Below, in pieces: positions 40,025 through 50,284 of a stretch of DNA of 64,000 nucleotides (within the stretch, counting starts at the first letter, position 1; every line of letters starts with the position of its first letter). The notes beneath the pieces were generated by a model that did not search any database, was not told the DNA's origin, and saw only the letters and a list, made by a program, of their open reading frames with translations. The translations under genes and the position numbers were made by a program. The DNA is from Gracilaria gracilis (lineage: Eukaryota > Rhodophyta > Florideophyceae > Gracilariales > Gracilariaceae): contig JARGSG010000130.1 of assembly GCA_030374805.1 (NCBI GenBank), forward strand, positions 1 to 64,000. The letters are read 5' to 3'.

Positions 40025-41455
40025 GTTTCGATACGGATACTAAGAAATCGGTTTAGATAACAAAATGTTCCGAATGCTACAAACCACTCAAGGAGATCAA
40101 TCAGCCTCCTCGGGGGTTTCATTTAAAGCAATGGGAGACATTATTCCAACCGTGAAACAACCACCTCACCATGGGAACCTCGCAGGTCGATGTCTGACGG
40201 GACATTGTCCGATGACGCCCACATGCAAAGGCAATTGCCTGGTCTGGGCAGCAACTGGGCCAAATCACCGCAACCAAGTAAACTGCTTCACTTAATATCT
40301 TCTGGACAAATCATTGTCCAAGGTTTCTACCCTTCTCAATCGTCCTGGTCGATCAGCTGGACAGGTACAGACAATGAGTGGATGAACGGGAACACGTTTA
40401 TCGTTCTACGACTTGGGGTTCGAGTGGGTGTCATACCATTTTATGTTGCCATCACAGCTCTTGCTCGTGCACTGCACAGTTTGTACGACGGTAGAACCGC
40501 TTGAATTATTCCCCAACCTTTGGGACTGAATGAGTGTAGAACATGAAGGATGAAGCCCGGCTTCAATACGGCAGATTTGGAGCTGTCTCGTTGAGGCGCG
40601 TCTCGACGGCTCGCAAACCTCTCAAGCGCATTCACAAGAATTCCCGCTCATTCAATTGTTTTGCCAGCATTGTAGATAAGCCCCAATTGGTTCGCCGAGC
40701 TCTGTTTCAAGAGAAGTGGAACAAACACAACTTCCTCTCCCAACTCAACGCCGTATTTTGCGAGTCTTAGACTTTTTCCAGCCTCGCATCTTGCTCACGC
40801 CCGGCAAAATGTGTTCCGCAAAGATTAACTCAGGAATGAATAGGGAAAAGCCATGTTTCTGAAGAAGCAGAGGTCGACATCCTGCACCTATGTAGACGAC
40901 AAGTACGGTTAGATTAATATGCCTTTCTGGAAGCATCCCTTAGTTGATTGTGGAAAATTCGGTGAAAACAAGGAAGCAACGCTCTTCAGAGCGCAGTAAA
41001 GTGAATGAAAGATGTTCACGGTTTGAAAAGCCGGGAATCACCACTTGTCTATGTCTAGAATAGTACTACGACATCCAGAAGACTTTAGCCGCAGAATTGC
41101 GGTGATGGGAACAATAGTGCAGAGCACCCAGGATCAAGGTCAGTTAGATGTGCACATCCTGCATCGTTTCGCTGTCTTGCTCTGTATATGTTACTGTGAC
41201 CAGCAGTGACTTATTGTGAGGGCAGGCCAGCAGAGGTCTTCAGCGGAAGATCGCTACTCTTGGATAGATACAGCTCCTTCCACGTCACAATTCTTGATAA
41301 AGTCTAGCCAGTTCTTTGCCTGACATTGCGTCATACTCCTCCTTGGTTCCACACCGACCGCGAAACATCAGCAGATGTAAAATTGGGTTTCAAACACGAA
41401 CAGGTTCATTCATGAATAACAACACTGTTTCTCTAAAGTGTTCCCCAACTGATGC
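40025..41455. other. Intergenic, no supported gene
   Basis: Short plus-strand frames (40065-40504 and 40543-40770) have no recognisable motif. Nothing else is seen. Confidence 0.4.
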
Positions 41456-42088
41456 TCACAGCTGCAGCGCGTTCAGACGAGAGCTGAGTTTGATATTCAT
41501 CCAGTCTACACATGGGTCGTTACAATGATCCTCAAAGTCAGCGACAAACAGGTGTTCGTTTTTGAGAATCGATCCGTCGAGCAGCGCATCAACCAGCTTC
41601 AACGCACGATCAGACACTTGCAGTGTGTCATGAGGCACTTCACTTCTACCCCAAGTACCGCTTACTTCGCCGTTTCTCACGAACACTCGAAACGCATGCC
41701 GTTCTTTTCGTGTGTCCTTCAGCAGGTTCTTCGCGTCGATCATGAGAAGACATGTGCTTCCCGTCCGTGTTTGAACGGCGTTCGCAGTAAGTGTAGGGAT
41801 TTCGGCAATGCTAGTATCGTCTATGAGTGCATTTGAGTAGTAAATCCCGACGATTTGTTTCTTATGTTGACGCGCTTTTTGTTCGCTTAAAAGCAGAGAC
41901 ATTTCGTGCATGGGCGACGTGAACATTGTAAGATCAGAATGGATCAGAGGTAGTGCTGTGTCAATTTCGACACATTCTGTGGTGATTGTTCCTAGTAGCA
42001 CACCAATTATGTTCGAAGGGTGCTGCTGAGCATGTAGAATGATTGTGGCGTAGCTGACATCGGAGAGTTTATACCTCATGGAAGCCAT
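41456..42088 (-). CDS. ER membrane complex subunit 8/9 (EMC8/9)
   Basis: This encodes 210 residues from MASMRYKLSDVSYATIILHA; the frame continues 39 codons upstream with a hydrophobic stretch, but the family begins here. It matches the EMC8/EMC9 (former UPF0172) family. It has an N-terminal MPN-like beta strand and helix with HAQQHPSNIIGVLLGT, then LPLIHSDLTMFTSPMHEMSLLL, IVGIYYSNALIDDTSI and TGSTCLLMIDAKNLL, and ends near EDHCNDPCVDWMNI. Its length is the usual about 200 residues. EMC8/9 is a cytosolic subunit of the ER membrane complex, which inserts tail-anchored and multi-pass proteins. Like all EMC8/9 proteins it lacks a JAMM metalloprotease motif. Single exon. It is the most clearly housekeeping gene of this stretch. 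Confidence 0.9.
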   Translation of the reverse strand: MASMRYKLSDVSYATIILHAQQHPSNIIGVLLGTITTECVEIDTALPLIHSDLTMFTSPMHEMSLLLSEQKARQHKKQIVGIYYSNALIDDTSIAEIPTLTANAVQTRTGSTCLLMIDAKNLLKDTRKERHAFRVFVRNGEVSGTWGRSEVPHDTLQVSDRALKLVDALLDGSILKNEHLFVADFEDHCNDPCVDWMNIKLSSRLNALQL

Positions 42089-42889
42089 TTGTTGCGTAGT
42101 GAGGAGGGGAAGAAGGATTACCAAGGGTAAGACAACCCAGCAGTCCGCTCGCACGTGCACCGACAGACAAACAGGGACTTGGCAAGCTCTGCTGCGGTCA
42201 AGCACTCGCCTGAGGGGCCGGAGGCCAAAAAAAGCTAATCAGCAATTTGCCAAACAAGCTTTCGAACTACAAAGCAGGAACGTTCTCAAGAGTCTGCGGT
42301 GCAGACAATGCTCCTGCACCGTTGAGAATGGAAGCAACAACCTTATCACCGTCGTGGAGGCCCGCGCAGAACATCGCACCAAGGGTTTGAATGGTTAGCC
42401 CTCTGATTGGCCTTCTACTACGCCCCAAAGATTAGTCCATCCATGACTGAAGTACGAGCAATCTACACGTAGAGGGCTTCAGTGCGCAAAGAGTTACAGA
42501 GTGGCTTGTAGCGTTTACTTTGTAGCGTACTCTGAACGCATGACCGATTGTCTAAAAAGCTAACGACAGTATCGTTTCTGCTTCCGCCATGATTGGGAGA
42601 TACCTCAAACGTGCTGTACGAACTTGACGAACGAAGTAGAGCATCAAGTATAGCATGGAGGACATCCCGTATGATCGAAATTTGACACCGGCGAACAGCG
42701 TGGAGCGAGCAACAAAACCCTGACATATGCCTGATACTGCGAATTGTGTTTGTCTGATCTACGTAAGCCCACCATACACCACCTTTAACAGTGTTACGTA
42801 ACTTGAGCACAGCAAAGACCACGGGTGCGTGCGAGTAAAAACGCGAACACGAAGTTGAAAGATTGCTTTCCAAGAGGTACAGTAACCAG
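42089..42889. other. Intergenic between EMC8/9 and secreted Cys-rich gene A
   Basis: The minus-strand frame 42463-42924 overlaps the end of the neighbouring gene by 35 bp. It has a hydrophobic N-terminus but no recognisable family, so it is not called. Confidence 0.4.
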
Positions 42890-44227
42890 TTAGATATCAA
42901 TGGGAGTCGTAGTAGGAGGGACATACCCGTATGGTTCTAGATAGATAGGAGCCAGCTGACTTAGTGGGTTGCTTTCATCGAGAGGACATGACGCCTCGTT
43001 ACAGTACCCACAGCATTCTGAGGTCGAGCTGATCCCAACCGACTGGTAAAGCGCCTGATCCAAGCAGATGTCAGCACAGCACTCTCCCATACTGGTTGCT
43101 GGAGGAGACGGATATGCGAAGTAAGCTTCTGAGCAAGAATACGTGGAGCGGTACGTTGTTTCTTGTAGTGTCTGCGTCATGGCCTCCTCGAACATGGGCT
43201 CTGGAGATGGAAGAAATGGAAGTGGAAGTGAAACCGATAACGAGGTCGTAATGTTCTCCAAGATCTCGTTCGAGAAGAGCTTTTCAGAAATGTGAACTTT
43301 GCGCATGGCAGCGCCGTCGTAGAAGATGTGCTCAAGCCGACCCCAGCTATGAAAACTGGAAAGAATACGAATGTCGTCATCCAGCAAGTCCTGTACCAAT
43401 GAAACCGGAATTCCGGGAACACTGGACACGTCTTTCGAAGAAGTGTGGTGACGAAAAGCTTCGTTGTAGAATGATAGGTAAACCAGACTCACCTTCAACT
43501 GCTCATTTTGAACACGTTCACAACGAATTCCGTTGAAGACAAACGCGACAGCGTGCTGAAGAATACCGAGACATGAATCGCTAGGAACTCCTAGGAGATA
43601 CCCACGAATAACCTTGGCCACCACATCAGCAATGAAATAATTTGAAGTTACAAGTTTGTAGTCCGGAATACCTTGCTTGAAAGAAAGAAAACGTTCACAG
43701 ACGGTCTCTGCCTCCGGGTCATAGAGAATTTTGAGTCCTGGGGGAAGGACGCTCCGAATCATTTCCACCATTGCGCTAGGCGGATCTTCTAGTGCTTCCA
43801 AAGTGAAGTCCCAAGCACCGTCGACAAGAGACTGTTCATCATGTGTAAAAGGGAGTAGTTCAGAGTTTGAAAGCATACTTTCCGGTAAGTAAAACAGTTG
43901 TGGGTCGATACTGTGCAACTTCTCGATTTCACCGTAGATTAATGAACTGTTCTCGAAGGCGTGAAAGGCTCCAAGCTCAATCTCACTTAAACACACCGGT
44001 CCCAATGCCTTCTCATAGGGGAAAACTTCAGCAACGAAATGATCCAAACTGGTGATGTAGGCAGAATAGAAGGTCATCACGAAGTTTGTCGGGACCCCTC
44101 GCCTTTGCAGGTTGACAAATCTATCGAATTGCTCCCGTATTACTGCAGTCACTGTCGTACATGGAAGTGGGCTTGATTGAATAAGTGGAAAGAGTAGGAG
44201 GAGCCCAAGGAAGAGGCGTACTTCCAT
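42890..44227 (-). CDS. Secreted protein of unnamed Cys-rich family, member A
   Basis: This encodes 445 residues with a clear signal peptide (MEVRLFLGLLLLFPLIQSS). It is a paralog of the gene at 61363-62658; I do not recognise the family elsewhere. Shared features, in order, are: an N-terminal LQRRGVPTNFV followed by an F-Y-x-A helix; a mid segment with YLPE/FLPY; LYDPEAETVCERF matching FFDPNHKAAKETF; LQHAVAFVFNGIRCER matching LKHCVAFVFSACRSYR; AFYGEA/SFYNEA; a D-D/D-E-I-x-x-x-x-SF segment; and a C-terminal Cys cluster (GECCADICLDQA, ECCGYCNEASC) closing with LEPYGYVPPTTTPIDI. Two adjacent CC pairs suggest a disulfide-bonded tail. It is probably extracellular; function unknown. It is the first of five successive minus-strand genes for secreted proteins. 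Confidence 0.8.
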   Translation of the reverse strand: MEVRLFLGLLLLFPLIQSSPLPCTTVTAVIREQFDRFVNLQRRGVPTNFVMTFYSAYITSLDHFVAEVFPYEKALGPVCLSEIELGAFHAFENSSLIYGEIEKLHSIDPQLFYLPESMLSNSELLPFTHDEQSLVDGAWDFTLEALEDPPSAMVEMIRSVLPPGLKILYDPEAETVCERFLSFKQGIPDYKLVTSNYFIADVVAKVIRGYLLGVPSDSCLGILQHAVAFVFNGIRCERVQNEQLKVSLVYLSFYNEAFRHHTSSKDVSSVPGIPVSLVQDLLDDDIRILSSFHSWGRLEHIFYDGAAMRKVHISEKLFSNEILENITTSLSVSLPLPFLPSPEPMFEEAMTQTLQETTYRSTYSCSEAYFAYPSPPATSMGECCADICLDQALYQSVGISSTSECCGYCNEASCPLDESNPLSQLAPIYLEPYGYVPPTTTPIDI

Positions 44228-44745
44228 AGTTGTTGGCGAAGTGCAAGAGGTTGGGTCGTGAACAAGAAGGGGTGGGACAAGACGAAAACGGTAGGAGCCA
44301 TCGCAAACTCGTACAGGGTTTGAATGTTGCCAGTAAACAGTTTTTCGAAAGTTGCAGTACTTGCAATGTCAATCTTCTGTCGCATGAAAGTGCAAGAGTT
44401 AGGAGAGCAATATGATATCATAACCGTTGGTTTCCTAAACTGGTTAATAATCCAGAGCATTGAATCTCCTTGCAACCTGTTGTTGCACTTTATTGGATGA
44501 AAACTGAGCGAACACCACGAGAAAGCATGTTCGCCGTGGAGGAACATCGACTTGGATAGTGAGTCTTTTTTCAGTTGGGCTAAGATTAAGTTAACTATAT
44601 ACATCATGATATGACTCTTTTTGGTGTCTAGTACAGGAGAGGAGCACATGGTAATGAGTGTCATTTGCTGGACATGTAATATCTACCAAGTGAACACCTC
44701 GAAGCCATTCCAACGCTTGTAAAGTGACACAATTTGTTAACCCAA

Positions 44746-45513
44746 CTAGTTTGGCGGCAACAAAGACTGCGGTATACAGGCGCTGTTACACTCCCTTAAG
44801 CTAAAGAACGGTTCTGATGCACTGCAGCCCTTCCAGATACCCTTCTCGCATGTCTGGAACGGGTGTTAGTACAAACATCACAATCGCCAAGACTCAGACA
44901 AATGCAAAAGAAAAGGACGTACCAGACGATAGTGGTTGTAAAAGAAGGCCTCCATAACCATCTTGCCAGTGAGACAAATCGCAGAACGTTCTGATTGTAA
45001 GCTACAACGATGGTCGAAGCCTAGGAAGGTTGCACGAGGTTTGTTCTCACAACGATATTGACATTCCGAGAGTGACCAAAATGGAACATTTCCACGGCAG
45101 CCACCCCAAACAAAAGGTTTACAACGACCACGTTGAAAGTAAAAGCCAATCGTTCTCGCTCGGCAAGGTCCAGTCTCTGGTTTTTGAAGGCATAGATTTG
45201 GACGACATGCAGCGAGACATTCGTTAAGAGCAGTGAATGGGGCCTCCTGGCATGACTCCGATGTTGTACATGTCTGCATGTATTACGGTCAGTACGAGCA
45301 CTAAGCTTTCAAAACGTGATGAAAAGCGAAACATACCTCCATCTGTGGGTCATACCACCAACCAACAACTTTTTTCCGGCAGGTAGGAACAGATGATGGT
45401 GGAGGCGCAAGGTTGCATTGGCTTGTGAGAGCGAATGCGCCTCCACGGGTTGGGAATTCCTTAGCAGCAAGCAAGCCAAAGGTTGCCAAGAGAGAAATGT
45501 ACGACAGCACCAT
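44746..45513 (-). CDS. Secreted three-domain Kunitz/BPTI inhibitor (three exons)
   Basis: Exons are 45337-45513, 44923-45273 and 44746-44853. Introns of 63 and 69 nt have donors GTATGT and GTACGT and acceptors ATGCAG and TTCCAG; all junctions are phase 0. The product is 211 residues from MVLSYISLLATFGLLAAKEF, which is a signal peptide. Domain 1 (CNLAPPPSSVPTC, then C-x15-C across the first junction, CLAAC) and domain 3 (CSLQSERSAIC, then CEKGIWKGC across the second junction, ECNSAC) are each split just before the third Cys. Domain 2 (CLQKPETGPCRARTIGF, then KPFVWGGCRGN, ECQYRC) is canonical and within one exon. Kunitz domains usually inhibit serine proteases; the P1-like residue after Cys2 of domain 2 is Arg, suiting trypsin-like targets. 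Without the introns no complete domain 1 or 3 would exist. Confidence 0.88.
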
Positions 45514-46255
45514 TTTTGCCAAAGATTCACCGTCATGAACGAGGAAGGAAGCAAACATTTTATACAGCAGAACGGGCAATCCCTTGTGAAACCTTGGGTG
45601 AGGCCATTTTTGAGCCAGGGTGGCGCAAAAGCCGGCTACGTAGAAGTCGTTGGCGGCGAGAGTGCAGGGGAAACCCATTATCATAATCACGAGATTGTGC
45701 TGACAATGGACGCCGCGATGGCACTCTACTATCCTTGATACGTTTCCATTCCCTGTGTGGCAGCGATCACATGGTCAAAGGGGGTTCTGCTCCGCGCTAA
45801 GACAACTCGACACCGCACCGTAGCAACCAAATTTCGTTGCTGGCAAGACTTGTTTGTGTGAAGGACTCGTTCGTTCAGGGATAGTTATCGGATGACATCG
45901 ATGGGCGTTGATACGTAGAGGCGATTGTGGATAGAAGGAACGAGTCAACTGATACGAGGTGGTGGATGTGTTGACAACGAAGAGCCGCTGGTACGTTGAC
46001 CTGGTCTTCGTTATGCGATTGGAATTTATGACCATCACGGCGGGGCAGGGGGTTGGGAGTACAGTAATGGAAGCGCCGCACCCACGTGATATCTACTGTA
46101 TGTATTACAGAGTAATGTGAAAGGGGAATGTTGAACAAAACGTTTAGGATTCGAAGTCTGAAACCCAGAGATATCGAAAACATCCGCAAGCCACAATACG
46201 CTCAACTGCTCTAGTAGACAGATACACAAAAGCGAAAAGGCTCAGGCATATACTT
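45514..46255. other. Intergenic, no supported gene
   Basis: This is the upstream region of the Kunitz gene and the downstream region of the Cys-repeat gene. Short frames only. Confidence 0.4.
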
Positions 46256-48211
46256 CTATACACACGTGCCTCTGGCCCCATCAGGCTTCTTCCCAGATGG
46301 GCAGGCAACGCAGGTTGCTGTCCAACCTCCAGGCGAAACTAACCCCTTCGCACAACTCTTACATCTTCTGTTCTCTACGAACGTTCCTTTCGGACAACTA
46401 GTACATTTGCCATCCATGTCCTTAAACCACCCAAATCCACATTTTGCTGTACAATATTTCGCTCCCCATTCCAGACTTTCCGTACCTGGAGGGCAACTAG
46501 AACAACTCCAAGGCGTGGCACGACGACTGTACTCACCTGGAGCGCACTTAATGCATTCATCCCCTCTGCTATATGTCCCGGCAGGACAAGATGTGCAACG
46601 ACCATCAATCCAGCCACGCCCAGCACTGCATTGACACTTCAGGCCCGTCTTGTCCGCCATCCGTCCATACGAGCAAAACCTACACCGCCATCCATCCCAG
46701 TAGAGTCCCGGTAAACAAACACACTTCCCATCAACCATGTACGAATGTCTTGGACAATGTGATCGACAATTTCTGGCTCCAAACCATGATGTGAGCCAAA
46801 ATGGACACCGTTTACAAGCCGATGATCCAGCACGGGGCGAGTAGTAGCCCGGTCGACACTCTGTGCAGCCTTCATAGACGTGATCAGAAAATGAGCCGGC
46901 ATCACACTGGCGACAAGATCTTGGCCCCGTTTGCTCACTGCCTGCCTTGCAACGACAAGCGCCACGTCTGACCTCCATTCCCGGCGGGCATTTGTAACAA
47001 GGTGCCACGTTTACCTTTTCATTCGCGGTGCCAGGCGGACATTTTTGACATTGACCGTCATACACTCCTTGACCAGGTGCACAACTCTCGCATTGATTGC
47101 CGCGATCGTACAGATTTTGAAGCTCTTTCCGAGAGCACCTGACGCATTGTCCGTTAACATACTTGTGGCCAGGAAAACATCGACAACGTCCGCCTTCATC
47201 GATCTTCATTCCATTGCTACAAACACAGTTGCGTCCGTCAGGCGAGTACGCATGCTTATCGAGACAGCGGCGACAGATGAGACGACCCCATGACACTGTA
47301 GACAGTAAGCCCGGCGCACATTTACAAGATGTAGCGTTCCTGTACGGCACCATGTCAACGGGACATTCGGAACATTCGGTGGAAATAGTTCGACGGTTAT
47401 GAGTACCCCACGGACAGGGCACACAAGAGTTTCCATCACGACCATGTCCCCTTTCACACCAAACGCACGGCATTCCATTCTTCACAGTGCCCCGACCACA
47501 GTATGGAACGCAAAAAGACATGCCCCTCACCCAAGCATGACTGCGGGCAGGGCACTCGCTACAGGCATGGGCGCCGCGTGCGGAACTGTAGGTACCTGGT
47601 TTGCAATACGTGCACGTAGGGGTGTTTCCTTTCGAAAAGGTGCCCGGAGGACATGGTGCGCATCGCTGCGTGTTGTCATGTTCGACGCGACTGTAGGTGC
47701 CGGATGGGCATGGCCGGCATGAGGTTGCGTTTCCATCGGAGGTGGTTCCCGGAGCACAGCGGACACATTCGGGGTATTTGTTTCTACGCACGGTTCTCCA
47801 ATAGTGACCGACGGGACAGTAGGTGCACGAAGCGATAGATGCGCCGCCAGTAGAAAACAGAGAAGGGTGGCACTTTTGACAGGCGGTAGCCTGTTTGGCA
47901 GAGAAAGTTCCAGGCGGACACGGTCGACAAGGCTTGTAACCATATGAGGCCTTGAAGAATCCCGGGCGACAGCGTTCGCACAGCAGACCGTATGGATCGA
48001 CGCCAAATCCTGGCGGACACTCTGCACAGGTGAAGGAGAGGTCGGAGAAGGAAAACAAGCGCGGGGCACACGGAAGACAGGCGTTGGGACTGTCAAGCGG
48101 CTCGCGCGAAGAGTGCTCAAACTGACGCGCGCAGCGATTCTGCGCGGCGGTGAGCGTGAAAGCGGCGACGAGGAGCAGGACGAAGACGCGTACGACGAGC
48201 GTACGCGCCAT
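46256..48211 (-). CDS. Secreted Cys-rich ephrin-receptor-like (GCC2/GCC3) repeat protein
   Basis: This encodes 651 residues from MARTLVVRVFVLLLVAAFTL (signal peptide, cleavage likely after AAQ); an in-frame Met nine codons upstream is less likely. The whole mature protein is a chain of about 25 short Cys units of the forms CPPGTFS, CPSGTYS, CRPGYYSPRAGSSACKRCP and C-x-C-x-P-G, as in the GCC2/GCC3 (ephrin-receptor-like) family and related TNFR/EGF-like modules. No C-terminal membrane segment or GPI signal is visible; it ends KKPDGARGTCV. Such repeats form elongated disulfide-rich rods in extracellular or surface proteins of many eukaryotes. It is single-exon and between two other secreted-protein genes. 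The 5' flank (48.2-48.6 kb) is GC-rich. Confidence 0.85.
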   Translation of the reverse strand: MARTLVVRVFVLLLVAAFTLTAAQNRCARQFEHSSREPLDSPNACLPCAPRLFSFSDLSFTCAECPPGFGVDPYGLLCERCRPGFFKASYGYKPCRPCPPGTFSAKQATACQKCHPSLFSTGGASIASCTYCPVGHYWRTVRRNKYPECVRCAPGTTSDGNATSCRPCPSGTYSRVEHDNTQRCAPCPPGTFSKGNTPTCTYCKPGTYSSARGAHACSECPARSHAWVRGMSFCVPYCGRGTVKNGMPCVWCERGHGRDGNSCVPCPWGTHNRRTISTECSECPVDMVPYRNATSCKCAPGLLSTVSWGRLICRRCLDKHAYSPDGRNCVCSNGMKIDEGGRCRCFPGHKYVNGQCVRCSRKELQNLYDRGNQCESCAPGQGVYDGQCQKCPPGTANEKVNVAPCYKCPPGMEVRRGACRCKAGSEQTGPRSCRQCDAGSFSDHVYEGCTECRPGYYSPRAGSSACKRCPFWLTSWFGARNCRSHCPRHSYMVDGKCVCLPGLYWDGWRCRFCSYGRMADKTGLKCQCSAGRGWIDGRCTSCPAGTYSRGDECIKCAPGEYSRRATPWSCSSCPPGTESLEWGAKYCTAKCGFGWFKDMDGKCTSCPKGTFVENRRCKSCAKGLVSPGGWTATCVACPSGKKPDGARGTCV

Positions 48212-49280
48212 GGGGGAACGAGGCGCGACGGCGTACAAGAAGCGCCGCGCGAGAAGCGAGTGGGGAGGGAGAGGCCGGCGGCAGACTCGCTAAAGCGGCG
48301 TCTAAAAACAGACGGCGCGCGCAGCACATAGCGGCGCTGCGGCAGCGGCTGGAGTGGCGGCGAATGCGCATGGCGTATGGAGGCGCGCGTTCGGCGGCGC
48401 GTTTCGATACGCAACGGCGCGGCGATCAACGGCGAAGGCGACGGGCGGCGTGGCGCTTCGTGCTCCGCCGCGACACGTAGCAGCCGTCAGCGCGTCGCGC
48501 GCGGCACAGCCGTGCGCTCGCACCGCGCAACGCGTGTCCGGGAATGGTGCGCCGCTTGCCTCCACAAAAATATTTGCAATTCACATCAACTTGGCTCGCG
48601 TCGCGTTGCCCTTCACTCGCTTTGTCTTCGTTGTTGAGCATCATCAGTAGTAGATTCTGTACCATGCTGCGTTGCCCGCCACTCAATTCCACGTGGCCAC
48701 GCGGCCCCGTGGCTGCGTGCCATGGCACGTATGACAAATGTAAGCAGTAGGCTCTACCGTGTACACGTAGTTTAACAACTCTTACATTTTTTTTAAAACA
48801 GCGCTTACATTTTTTTAAAACAGCGTTCATCCATTGCGTGGATGCCTTGTTGACGCCAGCAACATGTTGTTGTCGCGTTCACGGCGCGACAACAGTGCAC
48901 GCGCGCGCATGGCGCCACCAGACTCTGCCCCCCCCCCCAGCTCCTTTAATTATGCTCCACGTGCTCATTATCGTGATGCACACCATGCTCGCTCGCTTGC
49001 TTGCTCGCTTGCATGCTTGCTTACTCGCTTGCTTCTTTGCAAGCCATCCAGCCCCACGACTTGGTAACTCATTAACCTTTTTGCTACACAAATAGTTGAT
49101 TTTATCAGTAGTAAATGCGCTTGCCTGTTCTGACTGAGCTCTTCCTAGCAAAATCCTCCATCAGCTACTTCCCAACACAATTAAATGGCAAGTTCGTTTC
49201 AAGAATAGTTCGTTGCGCGATTGTAATCGTCATCACCGTCTAGCAGTGATGCCGCAAAGTGCCACACTGCCTTCATTTCC
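48212..49280. other. Intergenic, GC-rich promoter-side region
   Basis: 48.2-48.6 kb is GC-rich, and its long frames on both strands are composition effects. An imperfect ttacattttttttaaaacagcg direct repeat is present at 48782-48827. A (GCTT)-type run lies near 48988-49040. No gene is supported. Confidence 0.4.
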
Positions 49281-50147
49281 TTACACAATCACTGATCCGG
49301 CGTCACCACCAGCTCCACCATTGCCGCCAACAGCTCCATTCCCTGAGGCGAAACCGTTGCCGCCGCTTCCTCCATTGCCGCCGGAGATGAGACCGAACCC
49401 GCCACTTCCACCGTTTCCACCGTTACCGCCAACAGCACCATCGCCGTTCACAGTACCGAACCCACCATTACCACCGTTTCCACCATTGCCAGCCTCAGAG
49501 TTGCCACCATCTCCACCGTCACCGGCGTTGCCGCCCACGGCACCAGCTCCCTCAGCGAAACCAAGTCCACCGTTTCCACCGTTTCCACCATCGCCACCGA
49601 AGATACCGGCGTCGGCACCGAAGCCTCCAGCGCCACCGTTTCCGCCAACGGCACCATCTCCGAGCACACCACCGGCGCCTCCGTTACCGCCGTTACCACC
49701 GTTGCCGAACAGAATGCCAGCGAGGCCACCGTTTCCACCGGCGCCACCTTCACCGCCGACAACGCCAGCGCCGATGGCCGCACCGCTACCACCGTCACCA
49801 CCATCACCACCGTCGCCAGTGGCAATAGCGTTTCCACCTTCGCCACCGAGACCACCGTTACCGCCAGATCCTCCGGCGCCGTTCAAGAAACCGTTTCCAC
49901 CGTTTCCACCGATGCCGCCTCCGAAGAAGCCTTCTCCTCCGAGACCGCCGTTACCTCCGTTACCTCCGACGGATCCGGGGCCTTCGACGGTACCGGAACC
50001 ACCGTTACCACCATTTCCTCCGAACTGAGGGACACCAGGCGGCGCCACGAGGTCCTCTTGGCGCACGACGGAGCCAATGTTCTGGGGGACGACGGCGGCT
50101 TGGGTAAGCACGGCAACAGAGAGCGCGATCGCGGCGGTAAGCTTCAT
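49281..50147 (-). CDS. Secreted Gly/Asn-rich GGN-repeat protein 1
   Basis: This encodes 288 residues. It has a signal peptide ([20 protein letters not shown]) and a short non-repetitive segment ([20 protein letters not shown]). The rest is almost entirely GGNGG-type repeats ([20 protein letters not shown] and variants), with interspersed hydrophobic or acidic residues every 20-25 positions and no cysteine. Tri-residue G-G-x periodicity is what forms polyglycine-II helices packed in sheets, as in PE-PGRS-type and snow-flea antifreeze proteins. A structural or wall role is inferred. It is a paralog in style of 51883-52533. A minus-strand TATA box is 130 bp upstream. The repeat DNA is itself imperfect (NGG coded by variable third bases), so the repeat is selected at protein level. 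Confidence 0.8.
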   Translation of the reverse strand: MKLTAAIALSVAVLTQAAVVPQNIGSVVRQEDLVAPPGVPQFGGNGGNGGSGTVEGPGSVGGNGGNGGLGGEGFFGGGIGGNGGNGFLNGAGGSGGNGGLGGEGGNAIATGDGGDGGDGGSGAAIGAGVVGGEGGAGGNGGLAGILFGNGGNGGNGGAGGVLGDGAVGGNGGAGGFGADAGIFGGDGGNGGNGGLGFAEGAGAVGGNAGDGGDGGNSEAGNGGNGGNGGFGTVNGDGAVGGNGGNGGSGGFGLISGGNGGSGGNGFASGNGAVGGNGGAGGDAGSVIV

Positions 50148-50276
50148 TGCGGATTAGAGTAGAAAAAGTTGAGACTAAAGAGAGTGTTGAGATGTTGAGT
50201 CGAGCGGGGTAATGCTGTGAGGACGAGTCGAGTGTGAAGACAATGGTGGATCAGGATGCGGGAGAGCCGGCGAGCG

Positions 50277-50284
50277 CTTTTATA
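50277..50284 (-). promoter_or_regulatory. TATA box of GGN-repeat protein 1
   Basis: TATAAAAG is on the minus strand, 130 bp upstream of the ATG at 50147. Confidence 0.65.

Noticed and set aside
42463-42924. 153-codon minus-strand frame with hydrophobic start
   Set aside because: It overlaps the end of the secreted Cys-rich gene, has no recognisable family, and has no paralog next to member B.
49213-50028. Pro-rich plus-strand frame opposite the GGN-repeat gene
   Set aside because: It is the antisense of GGN codons; the minus strand has the signal peptide and TATA box.
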